Below are positions 1 to 11,354 of a DNA stretch of 64,000 nucleotides, in pieces. Origin of the DNA: Daedaleopsis sinensis (lineage: Eukaryota; Basidiomycota; Agaricomycetes; Polyporales; Polyporaceae); assembly GCA_033807695.1 (NCBI GenBank), contig CM066302.1, positions 4,650,001 through 4,714,000 on the forward strand, written 5' to 3'. The translations under genes were made by a program, and so were the position numbers. Each line of letters opens with the position of its first letter. Position 1 is the first letter of the stretch. The notes under the pieces are model-generated. The model had not been told where the DNA came from and did no database searches. It worked only from the letters and a program-made list of their open reading frames with translations.

Positions 1-1
1 C

Positions 2-1285
2 GAATCGACCTCTCTCATCACTGCCCAGGCTCATCGCATACGGACGCTTCGGCTTCCGCCCTTCAAACGCATCGATCTGCCCGCAGTGCAGGCGCTGCTG
101 AGGACAGCTATGCCCGTGCTCCGGGAGCTCCGAGTTCACCTGGAGCCATTATATGCAGATAAAACGACATCCGCTCCGATTCGCATGTCCTCCGATTTTA
201 TTGCGTCGTTTCCGCTCCTGTCTTCCGCACGCTTCGAGTGCATGGTCGTTCCTTGGCCGCCGCTGTCCATGTCCCGGTTGCGGTCGCTGACCTTGCGCGA
301 TTGCGAGCCGCTGAACAGAAAGCTCACACTCGACCAGTTCCTCGACGTCCTGGAAGGATGCACGGAGCTCGAAGACCTTCGCCTTCACCGGTTCCTCTCT
401 ACATTCTCCCACCACGTGCCGGCCGACGTTTCTCGCACCATCGTCCTCCCACGTCTCAAGCGACTCACCGTGAGGGAGGCACCCTCCCTCTGCAGACAGC
501 TCCTCTCTGCAGTCGAACTCCCGCCCACGATCGCCCTACGCGTCTTCGGCCTTATCGACCCCGAACTAGAGCCGCTTGAGGCCCGGGGCATCTTCCAATC
601 CATGCTTCCCGCAGACAAGAACAGACTGCTGCCCGTCATCCGCACCACCACACACGGCATCTTCCACGGCTGCGATGCCATGACGTTCTACCTGTGGTCG
701 GACCGGGAAATGTTCTACAGCCCCAGCCCGAGCTCGGTCATGCTCACGCTCGAATGGGACTGCGACGACCTGGGCGGGTACACGCTTGGCGCGCTCGAGG
801 ACTTCAAGGTCCTCTTCGCCAACGCGCCGTTCGAGGTCGTCGAGATCGGGTGCAACACGGACACGGTGCCCATCTCGGTCGTCTGGTCGGCCATGTTCGC
901 CACCTTCCGCTCCATACACACGCTCACCATGCTCCCCGGCCAGGCGGTGCAGCCGGTGTGGTCTGCGCTCGCGGGGAAGCATATGCCGCTGCTCGAGGTG
1001 GACGAGGACGCGGCGCGCGAGTTCTGCCCGGTTCTCCTCCCGAAGCTCCGAAAGCTACGGATGGAGTACCTCGAATGGGGCGAGGAGGCGATGGGATACA
1101 TCCTCGAGAGCCTCCGCCGCCGGGCGATGCGGGGGCTGCCGAAGCTGGAGAAACTCACGATCTTCTTCTTCGAGGGCATGCACCCCTCGGATGGGCGGAT
1201 CAAGGAGGAGATACGTCGCGCGTTGCCGTTCTATGAGGAGAATGTGGCTGCTTTTGCTACCAAGTTCAAGTGGGGTTGGATATGA
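2..1285 (+). CDS. F-box family protein, copy 1 (5' end outside window)
   Basis: The reading frame is open from base 2 and ends at a TGA at 1283-1285, so the N-terminal F-box lies outside the window. The visible 427 codons align along their length with copy 2 at 2563-4154, beginning at the segment that in copy 2 follows the F-box. The region is rich in regularly spaced leucines (for example LRSLTLRDC and LEDLRLHRFL), as in degenerate leucine-rich repeats of fungal F-box proteins. Such proteins are thought to bind SKP1 through the F-box and choose substrates for SCF ubiquitin ligases with the C-terminal part; the substrate here is unknown. No intron is visible. The 3' flank down to about 1430 also matches the flank of copy 2, so the duplication unit included flanking DNA. 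Confidence 0.85.
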   Translation, partial: ESTSLITAQAHRIRTLRLPPFKRIDLPAVQALLRTAMPVLRELRVHLEPLYADKTTSAPIRMSSDFIASFPLLSSARFECMVVPWPPLSMSRLRSLTLRDCEPLNRKLTLDQFLDVLEGCTELEDLRLHRFLSTFSHHVPADVSRTIVLPRLKRLTVREAPSLCRQLLSAVELPPTIALRVFGLIDPELEPLEARGIFQSMLPADKNRLLPVIRTTTHGIFHGCDAMTFYLWSDREMFYSPSPSSVMLTLEWDCDDLGGYTLGALEDFKVLFANAPFEVVEIGCNTDTVPISVVWSAMFATFRSIHTLTMLPGQAVQPVWSALAGKHMPLLEVDEDAAREFCPVLLPKLRKLRMEYLEWGEEAMGYILESLRRRAMRGLPKLEKLTIFFFEGMHPSDGRIKEEIRRALPFYEENVAAFATKFKWGWI

Positions 1286-2562
1286 CCGTTCCGTGACTTA
1301 TTTTTCTCGGTTAACATAGACCGGGGCAGCCAGTTGAAGGCACAGATAGCTTTCCTCAGGCTTGGCCTCGGTGCTCGATCTACTTTCTAGGTATTATACT
1401 AGCGGCCACAGAGAATGGTACATAACGATCGATGTTCTTGAAGCCGTACATCGAGGTCTTGAGCAGCGGCTCGCGCGACATCGCGAGGCAGCTCAAGTAG
1501 CAGCAGATGGTGCGTATCCTCACTCTTCCACCTCCCCTTTCTGTTCGTGCACTGACAAAACACGTACGCGTAGCTCGCGCATCATGGCCGGGCACCGCCA
1601 GGGCTTAATGTACAAGGATGCGCGTCGTGCAGACCGCGGCCGCGCTCGGGAGATCTTTGGCCTCCTTTCGATCGTCGCGGACCTGGGACCGGTATCTACG
1701 TACGGATGTAAGTACGCGCCGTATCTTTACTTCTATATACTCCGATACTCATATTTTGCTTGGAGACTGGGAGATCGGCACGGTGGTCAGACGTGCGCGC
1801 GTGTTTGTGAGTTGTAGATTGTGCGCGGGCTGCTGAGTCCGATCGAGGTTCCTCGACCTATTGATCAACTCTGATCCTTTCAACTTTCCATGCACTGGCC
1901 TGGACTACACCGATTTCCAGTGCCTGTGGCTCTCTTGGAATTGAGTATCCCCTCCGGCTCGTCAAACAGGACCGTTGCCAGCCAGTGCTGGTTCGGTGCC
2001 GGAACTGTATTTGACTTCTAGATTCCATCTTCGTCGCTGTTCAACGTTCGGCACTCAGCGCATTATACTGTATCAGATCGACTATCATATATTCCACTAC
2101 AGTCAGCAACAGAGACTACTGAACGTGCCATTCAGGCCAGTTCAGTGGCAGGCGTCTATGCTTCCTAATGATCTGACGATAATCATCATGATGATCATCA
2201 GGAGTGCCGGCCGCGAAAAAGCTCTCTTCCTCCTCCTCCTCCTCCTCCTCCTCCTCCTCCTCCTCCCACCAACTAATCACCTGTAGACCTTGAATCTGAC
2301 CGGGACCGCTCGCTTACCTTCAAGCAGTTTCGCCCTGTCTACTTGATCTCACGTGCGCCGCACGTCTGCTCTCTCAACTTTGCACCGTCTTACTTACTCT
2401 CTCTTCCTGTTGGGTTCGAGTGTGAACAGTCTCCGAGTCGTTCGAAGAGATCAGCAGAGTGTTTGAGCTGCCAAACTCCTGTGCAGAAGAATACCGTAAG
2501 ATCGAAGCTCCGCCTTGCGGTGATTGTGGCTAGCTGATATCTCTATCGAGCGTAGAGTTACC
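1286..2562. other. Intergenic region between F-box copies 1 and 2
   Basis: No convincing gene. The first 140 bases are a diverged copy of the flank after copy 2 (4155-4270). Minus-strand reading of about 1440-1720 gives short exon-like pieces separated by a possible intron, but no family was recognised; it may be a gene relic. Confidence 0.5.
2228..2266. repeat. (TCC)13 microsatellite
   Basis: Thirteen uninterrupted TCC triplets, about 300 bases upstream of the F-box copy 2 start codon. Confidence 0.95.
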
Positions 2563-4154
2563 ATGGCTTCTCCTGGAGAATATCGCCCTCCCATCCACCA
2601 TCTCCCACAGGAGATCCTGGTTTGCATCTTCCTGTTGTATATTCCAGCCCCCCGTCAACACTCCGGATTTAAATTCAAACCCCGTCCTCACGCTCTGCAA
2701 GCCTCGAGGTGGTCCTCCCTTATGCTCGTGTGCCGCCACTGGCGGGATGTGGCTCTCGCGAGCCCCACTCTATGGCAAGCCGTGGACGTCAAGAAGACCG
2801 CGGCGTGGCTCGAGCTCGCTGTCGAACGCTCGTGCGGTGCTGTCCTCGACCTCTGCTTTCACGAGCGCGACGTGACGCTCGAATCGATCCCTCTCATCAC
2901 TGCCCAGGCTCATCGCATACGCACGCTTCGGCTACCGCGTTTCAAACGCATCGATCTCCCCGCGGTGCAGACGCTGTTGCGGACGGCTATGCCCGTGCTC
3001 CAAGAGCTCCGAGTCCACCTGGAGCGATCATACACAGATAAAACGACATCGACTCCCATTCGCATCACCTCTGATTTCATTGCATCGTTTCCGCTCCTGT
3101 CTTCTGCACGCTTCGAGTACATGGCCGTTCCTTGGCCACCGCTGTCCCTGTCCCGGATGCGGTCGCTGACCCTACGAGATTGCAAGGCGCTGAACAGAAA
3201 GCTCAAATTCGACCGGTTCCTCGACGTCCTGGAAGAATGCACGGAGCTCGTAGGCCTTCGCCTGCACCGGTTCCTCTCTACATTCTCCCACCGCGTGCCA
3301 GCCGACTTTTCTCGCACCGTCGTCCTCCCGCGACTCAAGCAACTCACAGTGCGGGAGGTACCGTCGCTCTGCGGACAGCTCCTCTCTGCAGTCGAGCTCC
3401 CGCCCACGATCGCCCTCCGCGTCTTCGGCATCATCGATGCTGAAGTAGAGCCGCTCAATCCATGCTACCCACCGACGAGAACAAATTGCTGCTCGTCCTC
3501 CGCACCATCACGCACGGCTCCTTCCAGGGGTACGACGAGGCCATTAGTAAGTTCTGCCTGTGGTCGGACCAGGCACCGATCTACTACAGGCCCAGCGCGG
3601 GCTCGGTCATGCTCACGCTCGACTGGGACCGCGATGAAATGGGAGGGTACACGATGGGCGCACTTGAGGACTTCACGGTCCTGTTCGCCAAGATGCCGCT
3701 CGAGATTGTCGATATCGGGTGCAGCCCGGGCACCGTGCCCATCTCGGTCGTCTGGTCGGCCATGTTCGCCGCCTTCCGCTCCATACACACGCTCACCATG
3801 CTCCCCGGCCAGGCGGTGCAGCCGGTGTGGTCTGCGCTCGCGGGGAAGCATATGCCGCTGCTCGAGGTGGACGAGGACGCGGCGCGCGAGTTCTGCCCGG
3901 TTCTTCTTCCGAAGCTCCGAAAGCTACGGATGGAGTACCTCGAGTGGGGCGAGGAGGCGATGGGATACATCCTCGAGAGCCTCCGCCGCCGGGCGATGCG
4001 GGGGCTGCCGAAGCTGGAGGAGCTCACGGTCTTTTTCTTCGAGGGCGTGGATTCCTCGGACGGGCGGATCAAGGAGGAGATATGTCGCGCGTTGCCGTTC
4101 TACGAGGAGAACGTGGCTGCGTTTGCTACTAAGTTTGAGTGGGGTTCGATATGA
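2563..4154 (+). pseudogene. F-box family protein, copy 2, frameshifted
   Basis: The ATG at 2563 begins MASPGEYRPPIHHLPQEIL, and an F-box-like motif follows (LPQEILVCIF, then LMLVCRHWRDVALASPTLW at about residues 50-70). The frame matches copy 1 up to about 3458. There copy 2 lacks 19 nt that copy 1 has (about 571-589 in copy 1). The homologous protein then continues in another frame from 3462 to a TGA at 4152-4154. Read straight through, the first frame gives an unrelated arginine/serine-rich tail to 4182. A 19-nt loss is not a typical sequencing slip, so I call this a broken gene, though a truncated protein of about 300 residues keeping the F-box could still be made. From about 3737 to 4050 it is almost identical to copy 1, while the preceding 200 bases are clearly diverged. 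Confidence 0.75.
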
Positions 4155-4314
4155 CCGTTCCGGGGCTTCTTTTCTCGGTTAACAGTGGACCGGGGCAGCC
4201 ATTTGCAGGCACAGATAGCTTTCGTTGGCCTACGTACTATTGGCGGATAGAGAGAATGATACGTATAACGAAGCAGACTATGTATGCCTAATATACTTGA
4301 ATACATACACCTAC

Positions 4315-5925
4315 TTAGAGCTCGAGTTTCATCTTGTCGTCCAGTGCGTCCCACCACCACGCCCGCGCAGCGTTCCATAGCTCGCTTCTCTCTTGCAGAC
4401 ACCGCTGGCACCATCTGCCCGATAGCTCCTGCCACTTGTCCCTCAGAAGTGTCAGTGCGCCGATCGGGTCTCCGTCGCCTTTCTCGATCTCGTCCTTCCA
4501 CGCGAGATACCACCCCGCGACGCGTTGCTGGTGTTTGAGCTTGTGGCACCACTCGTGCTCCGGAGCACCCATCGCCCTCGACACGCACTCCGACACCTCT
4601 ACCATCTCCTCGCGTGACCCACGCCGCCCGGCTGTTCCTGCTCCGACGGTTACCGTGCGCCGGCGCGTGTTGGGCGGGAGGACGACGAGCGTCCGCCACT
4701 CCTTCTGCAGCCAGCTCTTCGCCGCCCACAGCGTCCAGATGTCCTGCTCGCTCAGCCAGCCCTCGAGGCACGCCCGTTTCTCCTTGTTGGGCAGCCCGGC
4801 CCAGAACGTGATGCTCCCGACGACCTGGTACGCGGCGAGCTTCGCGATCTCGGGAACGCTGCACTCGCGCGCAAGTGCGAGCATCTCGATGCTCTTCCGC
4901 GGCGGGTGTTGTCGCGCGAGCGGCGCAGGGTGCGGCGGCCAGAGGGCGATGAGGCGCGCTTTCGCGGGCTCGTAGATCGTCGCGCATTGCAGCGCGTGCG
5001 ACGTCCGGAGGAGCGAGATGATCTCCTCTTCGGAGAGGGCGGACGACTCGACGCTAGTGATAGAAGATCAGGCTTCGAGGACGGGCCAGAGAGTAAGAGC
5101 GGGTACTCACAGTGGTGTGCTCAGCGCGAGCAGGAACCGCTCGAACTCCTCGGCGGAGCACACGCCAACGGTATACACCACGCATCCCTCTGCTATCTCC
5201 GGCTTCACGTCGCTCTCCGCCTCTTCTTCTGCTTTGTCCACATTGATGCAGCTTCTCCCCGAATGGAAGAGCGCCTTGAAGTACCCGCATTTCTCCTGCA
5301 GCACCGAGCGGAAGTAGCGGAACAGCGTCTTCTCGACGCGGACCACGACGCTCCCGTCGGGGTACCAGAACTTCGCAGAGCGACGGTCTCCTTCTTGCGC
5401 AGCTCTCGAGTCCGCTGGCAGCGAGTCAGACTGAGTGGGGCGCCAGGCGTATGGGATGGGTATGCCGTCGAGATCGTCTTCGATAACCGAGATGTACAGC
5501 TCGTCGTCGTCGGACAGCTCCGACTTGAACTCCGACGTTTGAACTTCCTTCGCCGTTCGAGGGCGTTTTGCCTGTGGCGGGGCGGGCCAGGGCGGCGACG
5601 CCTGTCTCGTCGTAGATTGGCGATAGTGGTCACGATGTGTCTACTTACTTGATTAGCACGAGGAGCTGGGATTCTGAAAAGAAGTGGCGGCGCCGGGACT
5701 TACTTGCTCACCCGCGCTCTCAGTGCGTCTCGCTCCGCTGCCGTGACTCTTTCTTGTGCTTGAAGAAGAAGTAATCACTGACACCTGGCCGTCGCGAGAC
5801 AGGGCACTGGAAGAACCGGGCGGGACGGCACGTGCTGCTGCCACACTCTGGTTGTACGCCAAAAGCGACGGCTGGAGTCGAAACTTGGAGCAGAACGGGC
5901 CGGTTGGAGGGTCGTCGCTGGTCAT
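4315..5925 (-). CDS. BTB/POZ domain protein
   Basis: Three exons can be joined: 5925-5704, 5640-5111 and 5053-4315, with GT-AG introns of 63 and 57 nt. The phases agree at both joins and give 496 residues. The start ATG opens MTSDDPPTGPF, and residues 1-120 are low-complexity. Exon 2 carries the fungal BTB signature: FWYPDGSVVVRVEKTLFR, then YFRSVLQEKCGYFKALF at about residues 155-190. BTB domains dimerise and often recruit CUL3 ubiquitin ligases; basidiomycetes have large families of such proteins with unknown targets. The C-terminal 240 residues (exon 3) are helical and tryptophan-rich with no recognised domain. It is convergent with F-box copy 2, whose end is only 160 bases away. The family call is firm; the exact function is not known. 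Confidence 0.85.
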
Positions 5926-6957
5926 GTTCACCGGCCGAGGTATACGAAGGTGGAGGCGAGAATCAGAAGTGGCGGAACTGGGCGACCGAGAGCTTGAGGT
6001 TTTTGGGGCGGTAAGAAGGGGATAATGAGATGTCTGCGTGAGTGGGTGCTGCCTGCGCGTGGTAGGAGATACCCGGAACGATGTGATTGAGGCCTTGTCC
6101 ATCCTTTGTGCTCTGCCGTACCAGAAAGGAAAGTGAGCCTCGTGTGGCGAGACGGCGAATCACTTTCCTTTATCCTATTCGTCGCATCTTGCTATATGTG
6201 GCGAATTTGAATTGAACGGATATTGAAGAGCTTTTCGTAGAACAACGGTAAGGCTATCGCAAATGGAGATGAGCTCTTGATGAGCTCTAGACCTCGGGGA
6301 GTCGCCGGAGGACAGCTAGAAGAGGCCGGGAGGCAGGACAATAACTCGTTCAACGCGGCCGTGTCACGCGTTGTCCCCAACGGAGTATACGCCAACCATC
6401 AACATGCGCGTGTGGCGTGTTGTGCTTGCAAGCACGATAGGCCCATGAGGCATAAGTTATTGAAAAGGCCGGAGGAATGGCGAGCCGAGAATGGATGCGA
6501 GGATGGGGACTCGCTCTCACTGGGGAGAGCGCGTACCGGGAGGTCAAGCGGGATGTATTCCGCGGCAGTCCTGTGCGGGGCGTAGTCTTCAACGAGATAT
6601 CGGAAGCACTTTGGAGATACAAGTAAACTGCTACGGGAGATCGATCTTCAATGTTCGAACGCAATAAAAGCCATAGGTGCGAGTGTCGCGGGCGAGTCAT
6701 CGCCTTTTTCGCTATCTGTGTGGCGAGAGAACATGTGTGAGCAGTGACTCGTGAGGTAGGGAACGATGTAGATCGTACTATTTTGAGTTCAAGTCGTGAC
6801 GCGATGGAGAAATAAGGTAGCAATTGCAAATGTACCGAACGGAGGGAACTGTTCGCCCTGGAGGATTTGGGAAAGGTGTATCAAGTAGTTGTCATTTCAG
6901 TGACGACTGGAGTGGGAACGCACCGCATAGAACACACAAGCAACACACGGAGTCACA
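5926..6957. other. Intergenic region
   Basis: Contains the upstream region of the BTB gene (right side of the boundary) and the 3' flank of F-box copy 3. Short open frames on both strands show no recognisable family or splice pattern. I see no gene here. Confidence 0.5.
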
Positions 6958-8547
6958 TCACATCGATCCCCATTCGAAGTTCTCGGCAAATTCGTGGATG
7001 CTCCCCTCGTAGAAAGGCACCATGCGGTCGATCTCCTCGATCACCCGCTCGCGCTCGTCCACCGTCTCAAAGAAGCCGATGCTCAGCTCGTCCAGCTTCG
7101 GCAGACCGCGCATGGCGCGCCATCGCAAGCTCTCAAGGATGTAGCTCATCGCGTCATCGTCCCACTCGAGGTATTCCATGTGCAGAGTACGAAGGCATGG
7201 AAGGAGGAAAAGGGCGAACGCACACGACTCGTCCTCGTCGACCTCGAGCAGCGGCAGCTGTCGACCGGCGAGAGCGCTCCAGACGGGAGTCAACACCTGG
7301 CCTGGGAGAACAGTGAGCGTGTGCACCTTCGGGAACGCTGCGAAGACGTTGGACCAGGTGGCGGTGGTGTCGACCGTGCCCGGCGAGCACGATATGTTGA
7401 CGTCCTCGAGCGGGGCGGGGGAGAAGAGGTGCACGAACTCCTCAATCGCGTGCGGGATGTAGCCTTCCATGTCATGCGTCCAGCGGAGCTCGAGTATGAC
7501 GGATCCGGGTTGGCGGGAGTAGCGACTATCGGACCACAGGCTGAGCTTTATCTCGGCGTCGGCGCAGTCGACGCTGGCATGCTTAAGGGTGCGTATTACG
7601 GATAGTTCGCTGGGGTCTTCGGGCAGCATCGATGCGAAGTGTTTCTGTGCGTCGGTAGTAGGCAGAGTCGGAGAGATCTGGCCGTAAACACGGAGGATGA
7701 TATTGGGTGGAAGGTGGAGCGCGGAAAGTAGCTGTCGACAGAGCGCAGCTGGTTCGCTGACAGAAAGTCTCTGGAGTCGCGGTAGGTTCACAACTCGAGT
7801 GAAGCCAGCCGAGACCTGGTGAGTGGTAGTCGACAAGAATCCGTGCAAGCGCAGGTCTTCAAGCTCTGTACAGCCTTCGAGAGCGTCGAGGAATCGGCCA
7901 AATGTGAGATCGTGGTTAAGCGCTGTGCAGTTGCGCAGAGTGAGATATCGCATGCGATACAGGGCCGGGAGAGTCCACGTCATGGACATGTGTTCAAGGC
8001 GGATCGTGCGAAGCGACGGGAATAGAGTGTCGAACGAGTCAACGGAGATGCGAATGACAGCGGGCGTGTTGTCCTTCCATAACGGCTCCAGATGGATACG
8101 AAGCTCGTCGAGGACAGGCATGATGGTGCGAAACACGATTTGCAGCGCAGGAAGGTCACTGCGTTGAAGGGGTGGGAAGAGGAGCTTTCGCAGACGGTGA
8201 GCTTGGGAGACGAGAAGCGGAATTGAATCGAGCGCCGCCTCCCGCCTGTGGAAGGAGAGTTCGAGAGGGGCATTGCGTGAGCGTTCTACGGCGAGTCGAA
8301 GCCATGCGGTGTTGAGCTTGACGTCAACGGCCTGCCATAGCACGGGGGTCGCCAAAGAAATCTCGCGCCAATGGCGACAGACAAGCATTAGGGAAGACCA
8401 TTGTGAGGCATACCGAGGCTGAGGACGGTGCTTGAATCCGCCGAGATCTGAGCAGCCAATGCTGCTAGTGTGCATTTGAAAGATTTTCACCAGGATCTCG
8501 TTTGGGAGATCGTGGATGGGCGCGAGCCCAACTATTTCGGTGGCCAT
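6958..8547 (-). CDS. F-box family protein, copy 3
   Basis: A single-exon, intact 529-residue frame. The ATG at 8547 opens MATEIVGLAPIHDLPNEIL, and the F-box-like motif (LPNEILVKIFQMH, then LMLVCRHWREISLATPVLW) lies at about residues 13-70. The rest resembles copies 1, 2, 4 and 5, with leucine-rich segments such as RMRYLTLRNCTALN and LEDLRLHGFL and a conserved EFAENFEWGSM end. Expected role: substrate adaptor of an SCF ubiquitin ligase; the target is unknown. It lies head-to-tail with copies 4 and 5, and its upstream 400 bases are related to theirs, so promoter and 5' leader were duplicated with the gene. Confidence 0.85.
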   Translation of the reverse strand: MATEIVGLAPIHDLPNEILVKIFQMHTSSIGCSDLGGFKHRPQPRYASQWSSLMLVCRHWREISLATPVLWQAVDVKLNTAWLRLAVERSRNAPLELSFHRREAALDSIPLLVSQAHRLRKLLFPPLQRSDLPALQIVFRTIMPVLDELRIHLEPLWKDNTPAVIRISVDSFDTLFPSLRTIRLEHMSMTWTLPALYRMRYLTLRNCTALNHDLTFGRFLDALEGCTELEDLRLHGFLSTTTHQVSAGFTRVVNLPRLQRLSVSEPAALCRQLLSALHLPPNIILRVYGQISPTLPTTDAQKHFASMLPEDPSELSVIRTLKHASVDCADAEIKLSLWSDSRYSRQPGSVILELRWTHDMEGYIPHAIEEFVHLFSPAPLEDVNISCSPGTVDTTATWSNVFAAFPKVHTLTVLPGQVLTPVWSALAGRQLPLLEVDEDESCAFALFLLPCLRTLHMEYLEWDDDAMSYILESLRWRAMRGLPKLDELSIGFFETVDERERVIEEIDRMVPFYEGSIHEFAENFEWGSM

Positions 8548-9170
8548 AGTGGAGACTGCGGGTTGCGATAGAAATAATAGTAAATCTTCTTTTTTGCATT
8601 GAACGCAGATACAACTCTACCGTATCGCTGAAAGCCTTCGGAGGCAACGGAAGATATTCTGTATTTCCTCGAGTACGACTCGGAGGGTGACTCCCGCACC
8701 TGATAGAGGGAAGACGATAGGGAGACGATGAGATGGAGCGGCCCGTTTGATTGAGATATCAGATAGACAAGACGGAGGAAAGCCTGCAGTGGGACTGGCA
8801 GCGACGGTAGACCGTAGCGTCACGGTTGGAAAACATGAACTGCTCAGATCGGACGCCCGTCGCCGACAGCTCATTCGGATAATCCCGACGCCGACCGCAT
8901 TGGGAAACCTAGACGCTAGGCAACTTCAGCCGCATGAACTTGAACTTCATCACATCGTCGTGAACGAGCAACCTTTAAACCGCTCTCACCTGTAAGCACT
9001 TGGTAGGCATCGCGGGTTGATATGCAGGAGTAGTAGTACACGTGATAGGGTTGTGTCGGGTGTAAGTTTGATATATAAGGTCCGCCTTCAGACTTCAGGC
9101 CCCCGGGCCAGGCTCTACGTGTAGCTCCATATCAGCACAGACCGAGCGTGAGGGACGCACGGAGCCGCAC
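8548..9170. other. Duplicated promoter/5' leader region of F-box copy 3
   Basis: No gene. Bases 8570-8920 contain blocks shared with the upstream regions of copy 4 (10810-11150) and, more weakly, copy 5 (12975-13220), including TGAGATATCAGATAGACAAGA-type and CGGATAATCCCGAC-type strings. The remainder is the 3' flank of copy 4. Confidence 0.6.
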
Positions 9171-10802
9171 TCAACGCCGACTCGTCAATTTCCAAGTGAA
9201 AGTCGCAGCGAATTCCTCCATGCTCTTCTCATAGAACGGCGCCATCCGGAGGACCTCCTCCCGTACCTGCTTGCTCACATCCACCGTGCCACAGAACGCG
9301 ATACTCAGCATGGCCAGCTTCGGCAGACCACGCATCGCGCGCAATCGCAAGTTCTCGAGGATGTAGCTCATTGTGTCTTTGTCCCACTCAAGGTACTTCA
9401 TGTGCAGGTCACTGAGGCACGGGAGGAGGACAGGCGCGAACGCACGCGCCCCGTCCTGATCGACCTCGAGCAGAGGCAGCTGTTGGCCAGCGAAAGCGCG
9501 CCAGACGGAGGTCAACGTCTGGCCCGGGAGGATAGCGAGCATGTCCACCTTCGGGAACGCCGCGAAAACGTTGGACCAGATGGCGGTGGTGCACTCCGTG
9601 TCCGGCGTGCATGAGATGTCGATGTCCTCGAGCGGGGCGGGGGAGAAGAGGTGCACAAACTCCTCGATCGCGTGCGGAATGTAGCGTTCCATGGTCTGCT
9701 CCGGGTCTCTGATAAGCTCGAGCATGATGGATCCGGGTTCGCGGGAGCAGGAGCTATCGTACGGGCCGGACCACAGGCGGAGCTTTGTCTCGAAGCGGGA
9801 GCAGCCGACGCTGGCGTGCTTGAGGGTGCGTATGACCGGCAGCTTGCTCAGGTCTTCGGGGAGCATGGACGCGAAGTGTCTCTGTGCGCCGTTAAGGGGC
9901 GCATGCCAAGCCATCTTGCCGAAAACACGGAGGGTGATGGAAGGTGGAAGGGGGAGCGCAGAGAGCAGTTGTCGGCAAAGGGCGACAGGTTCGCTGACAG
10001 AGAGTCTCTGGAGGCGTGGTAGGTTCACAACCCGAGTGAAGTCGGCCTGGATTTGATGGGCGGTAGTCGACAGGAATCCGTGCAAGCGCAGGTCTTCCAG
10101 CTCTGTACAGCCCTCGAGGGCGTCGAGGAATTGACCAAATGTGAGATCGCGATTGAGCGCTGCGCAGTGGCGCAAGTTGAGATATCGCATGCGAAATAGG
10201 GCCGGGCGAGTCCACGCCACGGACATGTTCTGAAGGCGGAGCATGCGCAGGGACGGGAAAAGAGTATCAAATGAGTCAAGGGAGTCAAGGGGCCTGTGAG
10301 AGTGAAAGACAGAAGGCTCGTAGCCATTCCTCAGATGGACACGAAGTTCATCGAGCACAGGCATGACGGTGCGGAAAACAATCTGCAGAGCAGGAAGATT
10401 ACTGCGCCTGAGGTGTGGGAGGAGGAGCTTTCGCAGACGGTGGGCCTGTGAGACGATAAGCGGAATCGAATCGATCGCCCCCTTTCGCAAGTGGAAGTAG
10501 AGCTCGAGAGGGCCATTGCGTGAGCGCTCTACGGCGAGTTGGAGCCATGCCGTGTTGAACACGACGTCGACGACCTGCCATAGCACGGGGGTCGCCAACG
10601 CAATGTCGCGCCAATGGCGACAGACAAGCATCAGAGACGACCATTGTGAGGCATACCGGGGCCGAGGACGGTGCTTGTATTCGAGTGCGATATGTGCCAA
10701 GTATCCGGCGTTGCCAGTGCCAGTGTGCATTTGAAAGATTTTCACTAGGATCTCGTTGGGGAGATCGTGAATGGGCGCGAGGCCACCTCTTTGGGTGGCC
10801 AT
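9171..10802 (-). CDS. F-box family protein, copy 4
   Basis: Intact single-exon gene. The frame is open from 10862, but I place the start at the ATG at 10802 (MATQRGGLAPIHDLPNEIL) because it aligns with the start of copy 3; this gives 543 residues. The F-box-like motif is at residues 13-75 (LPNEILVKIFQMH, then LMLVCRHWRDIALATPVLW), followed by leucine-rich segments shared with the paralogues. The end (FAATFTWKLTSRR) differs slightly from copy 3. The presumed role is an SCF adaptor with an unknown target. It lies in the same orientation as copies 3 and 5, with intergenic spacers of about 550-620 bases. Confidence 0.85.
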   Translation of the reverse strand: MATQRGGLAPIHDLPNEILVKIFQMHTGTGNAGYLAHIALEYKHRPRPRYASQWSSLMLVCRHWRDIALATPVLWQVVDVVFNTAWLQLAVERSRNGPLELYFHLRKGAIDSIPLIVSQAHRLRKLLLPHLRRSNLPALQIVFRTVMPVLDELRVHLRNGYEPSVFHSHRPLDSLDSFDTLFPSLRMLRLQNMSVAWTRPALFRMRYLNLRHCAALNRDLTFGQFLDALEGCTELEDLRLHGFLSTTAHQIQADFTRVVNLPRLQRLSVSEPVALCRQLLSALPLPPSITLRVFGKMAWHAPLNGAQRHFASMLPEDLSKLPVIRTLKHASVGCSRFETKLRLWSGPYDSSCSREPGSIMLELIRDPEQTMERYIPHAIEEFVHLFSPAPLEDIDISCTPDTECTTAIWSNVFAAFPKVDMLAILPGQTLTSVWRAFAGQQLPLLEVDQDGARAFAPVLLPCLSDLHMKYLEWDKDTMSYILENLRLRAMRGLPKLAMLSIAFCGTVDVSKQVREEVLRMAPFYEKSMEEFAATFTWKLTSRR

Positions 10803-11354
10803 AGTAGGGACTACGCGCAACAACATGTCAGTAAATCGTGTTCGCATTGACCACAGATCCAACCCTACCGTATGATGTATCCCTCAAAGCCTGAGGCTAC
10901 GGATTATTTTCTGTGTCTCCTCGCGTACAAGGCTGTGACTCCTGTACCAAATAGAGAGAAGACGGTAGAGAGATGGCGAGATAGAACGGGTGATAATTGA
11001 GATATCAGATAGACAAGATGAAGGGAAAGCCTGCAGTGGGACGGTAACGCGAACGTTGGAAAAGAAGAATTTGCTCAGAGACGCCGTCACAGCTGCGCAT
11101 TCGGATAATCCCGACACAGTCCGTATCGGGAAACCTAGACGCGGGGAAGAACATTCAATGAAATACTTAGTGTCTACAGTCTACAAAACAAAACGGGCTA
11201 TTATAGCCACGGGCAGTGGCACGCCACGGTTGCGCGGACGCTCAGGCTGACCATACTACTATTAGTGTTAATCTTGAGGTCTCCGGCCTTGACAGGGTCC
11301 ACATACAACTCGATATAAGCACAACCGTAGCAGGAACGCACGGATGCGCATTCA
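10803..11354. other. Duplicated promoter/5' leader region of F-box copy 4
   Basis: No gene. It shares ordered sequence blocks with 8550-8920, which supports a segmental tandem duplication. The rightmost 150 bases are the 3' flank of copy 5. Confidence 0.55.

Noticed and set aside
2524..2562. Upstream non-ATG start for F-box copy 2
   Set aside because: The frame is open further up, but the ATG at 2563 has good context and begins just before the F-box.
10803..10862. Longer N-terminus for F-box copy 4
   Set aside because: The ATG at 10802 aligns with the starts of copies 3 and 5; the extra 20 residues have no counterpart.
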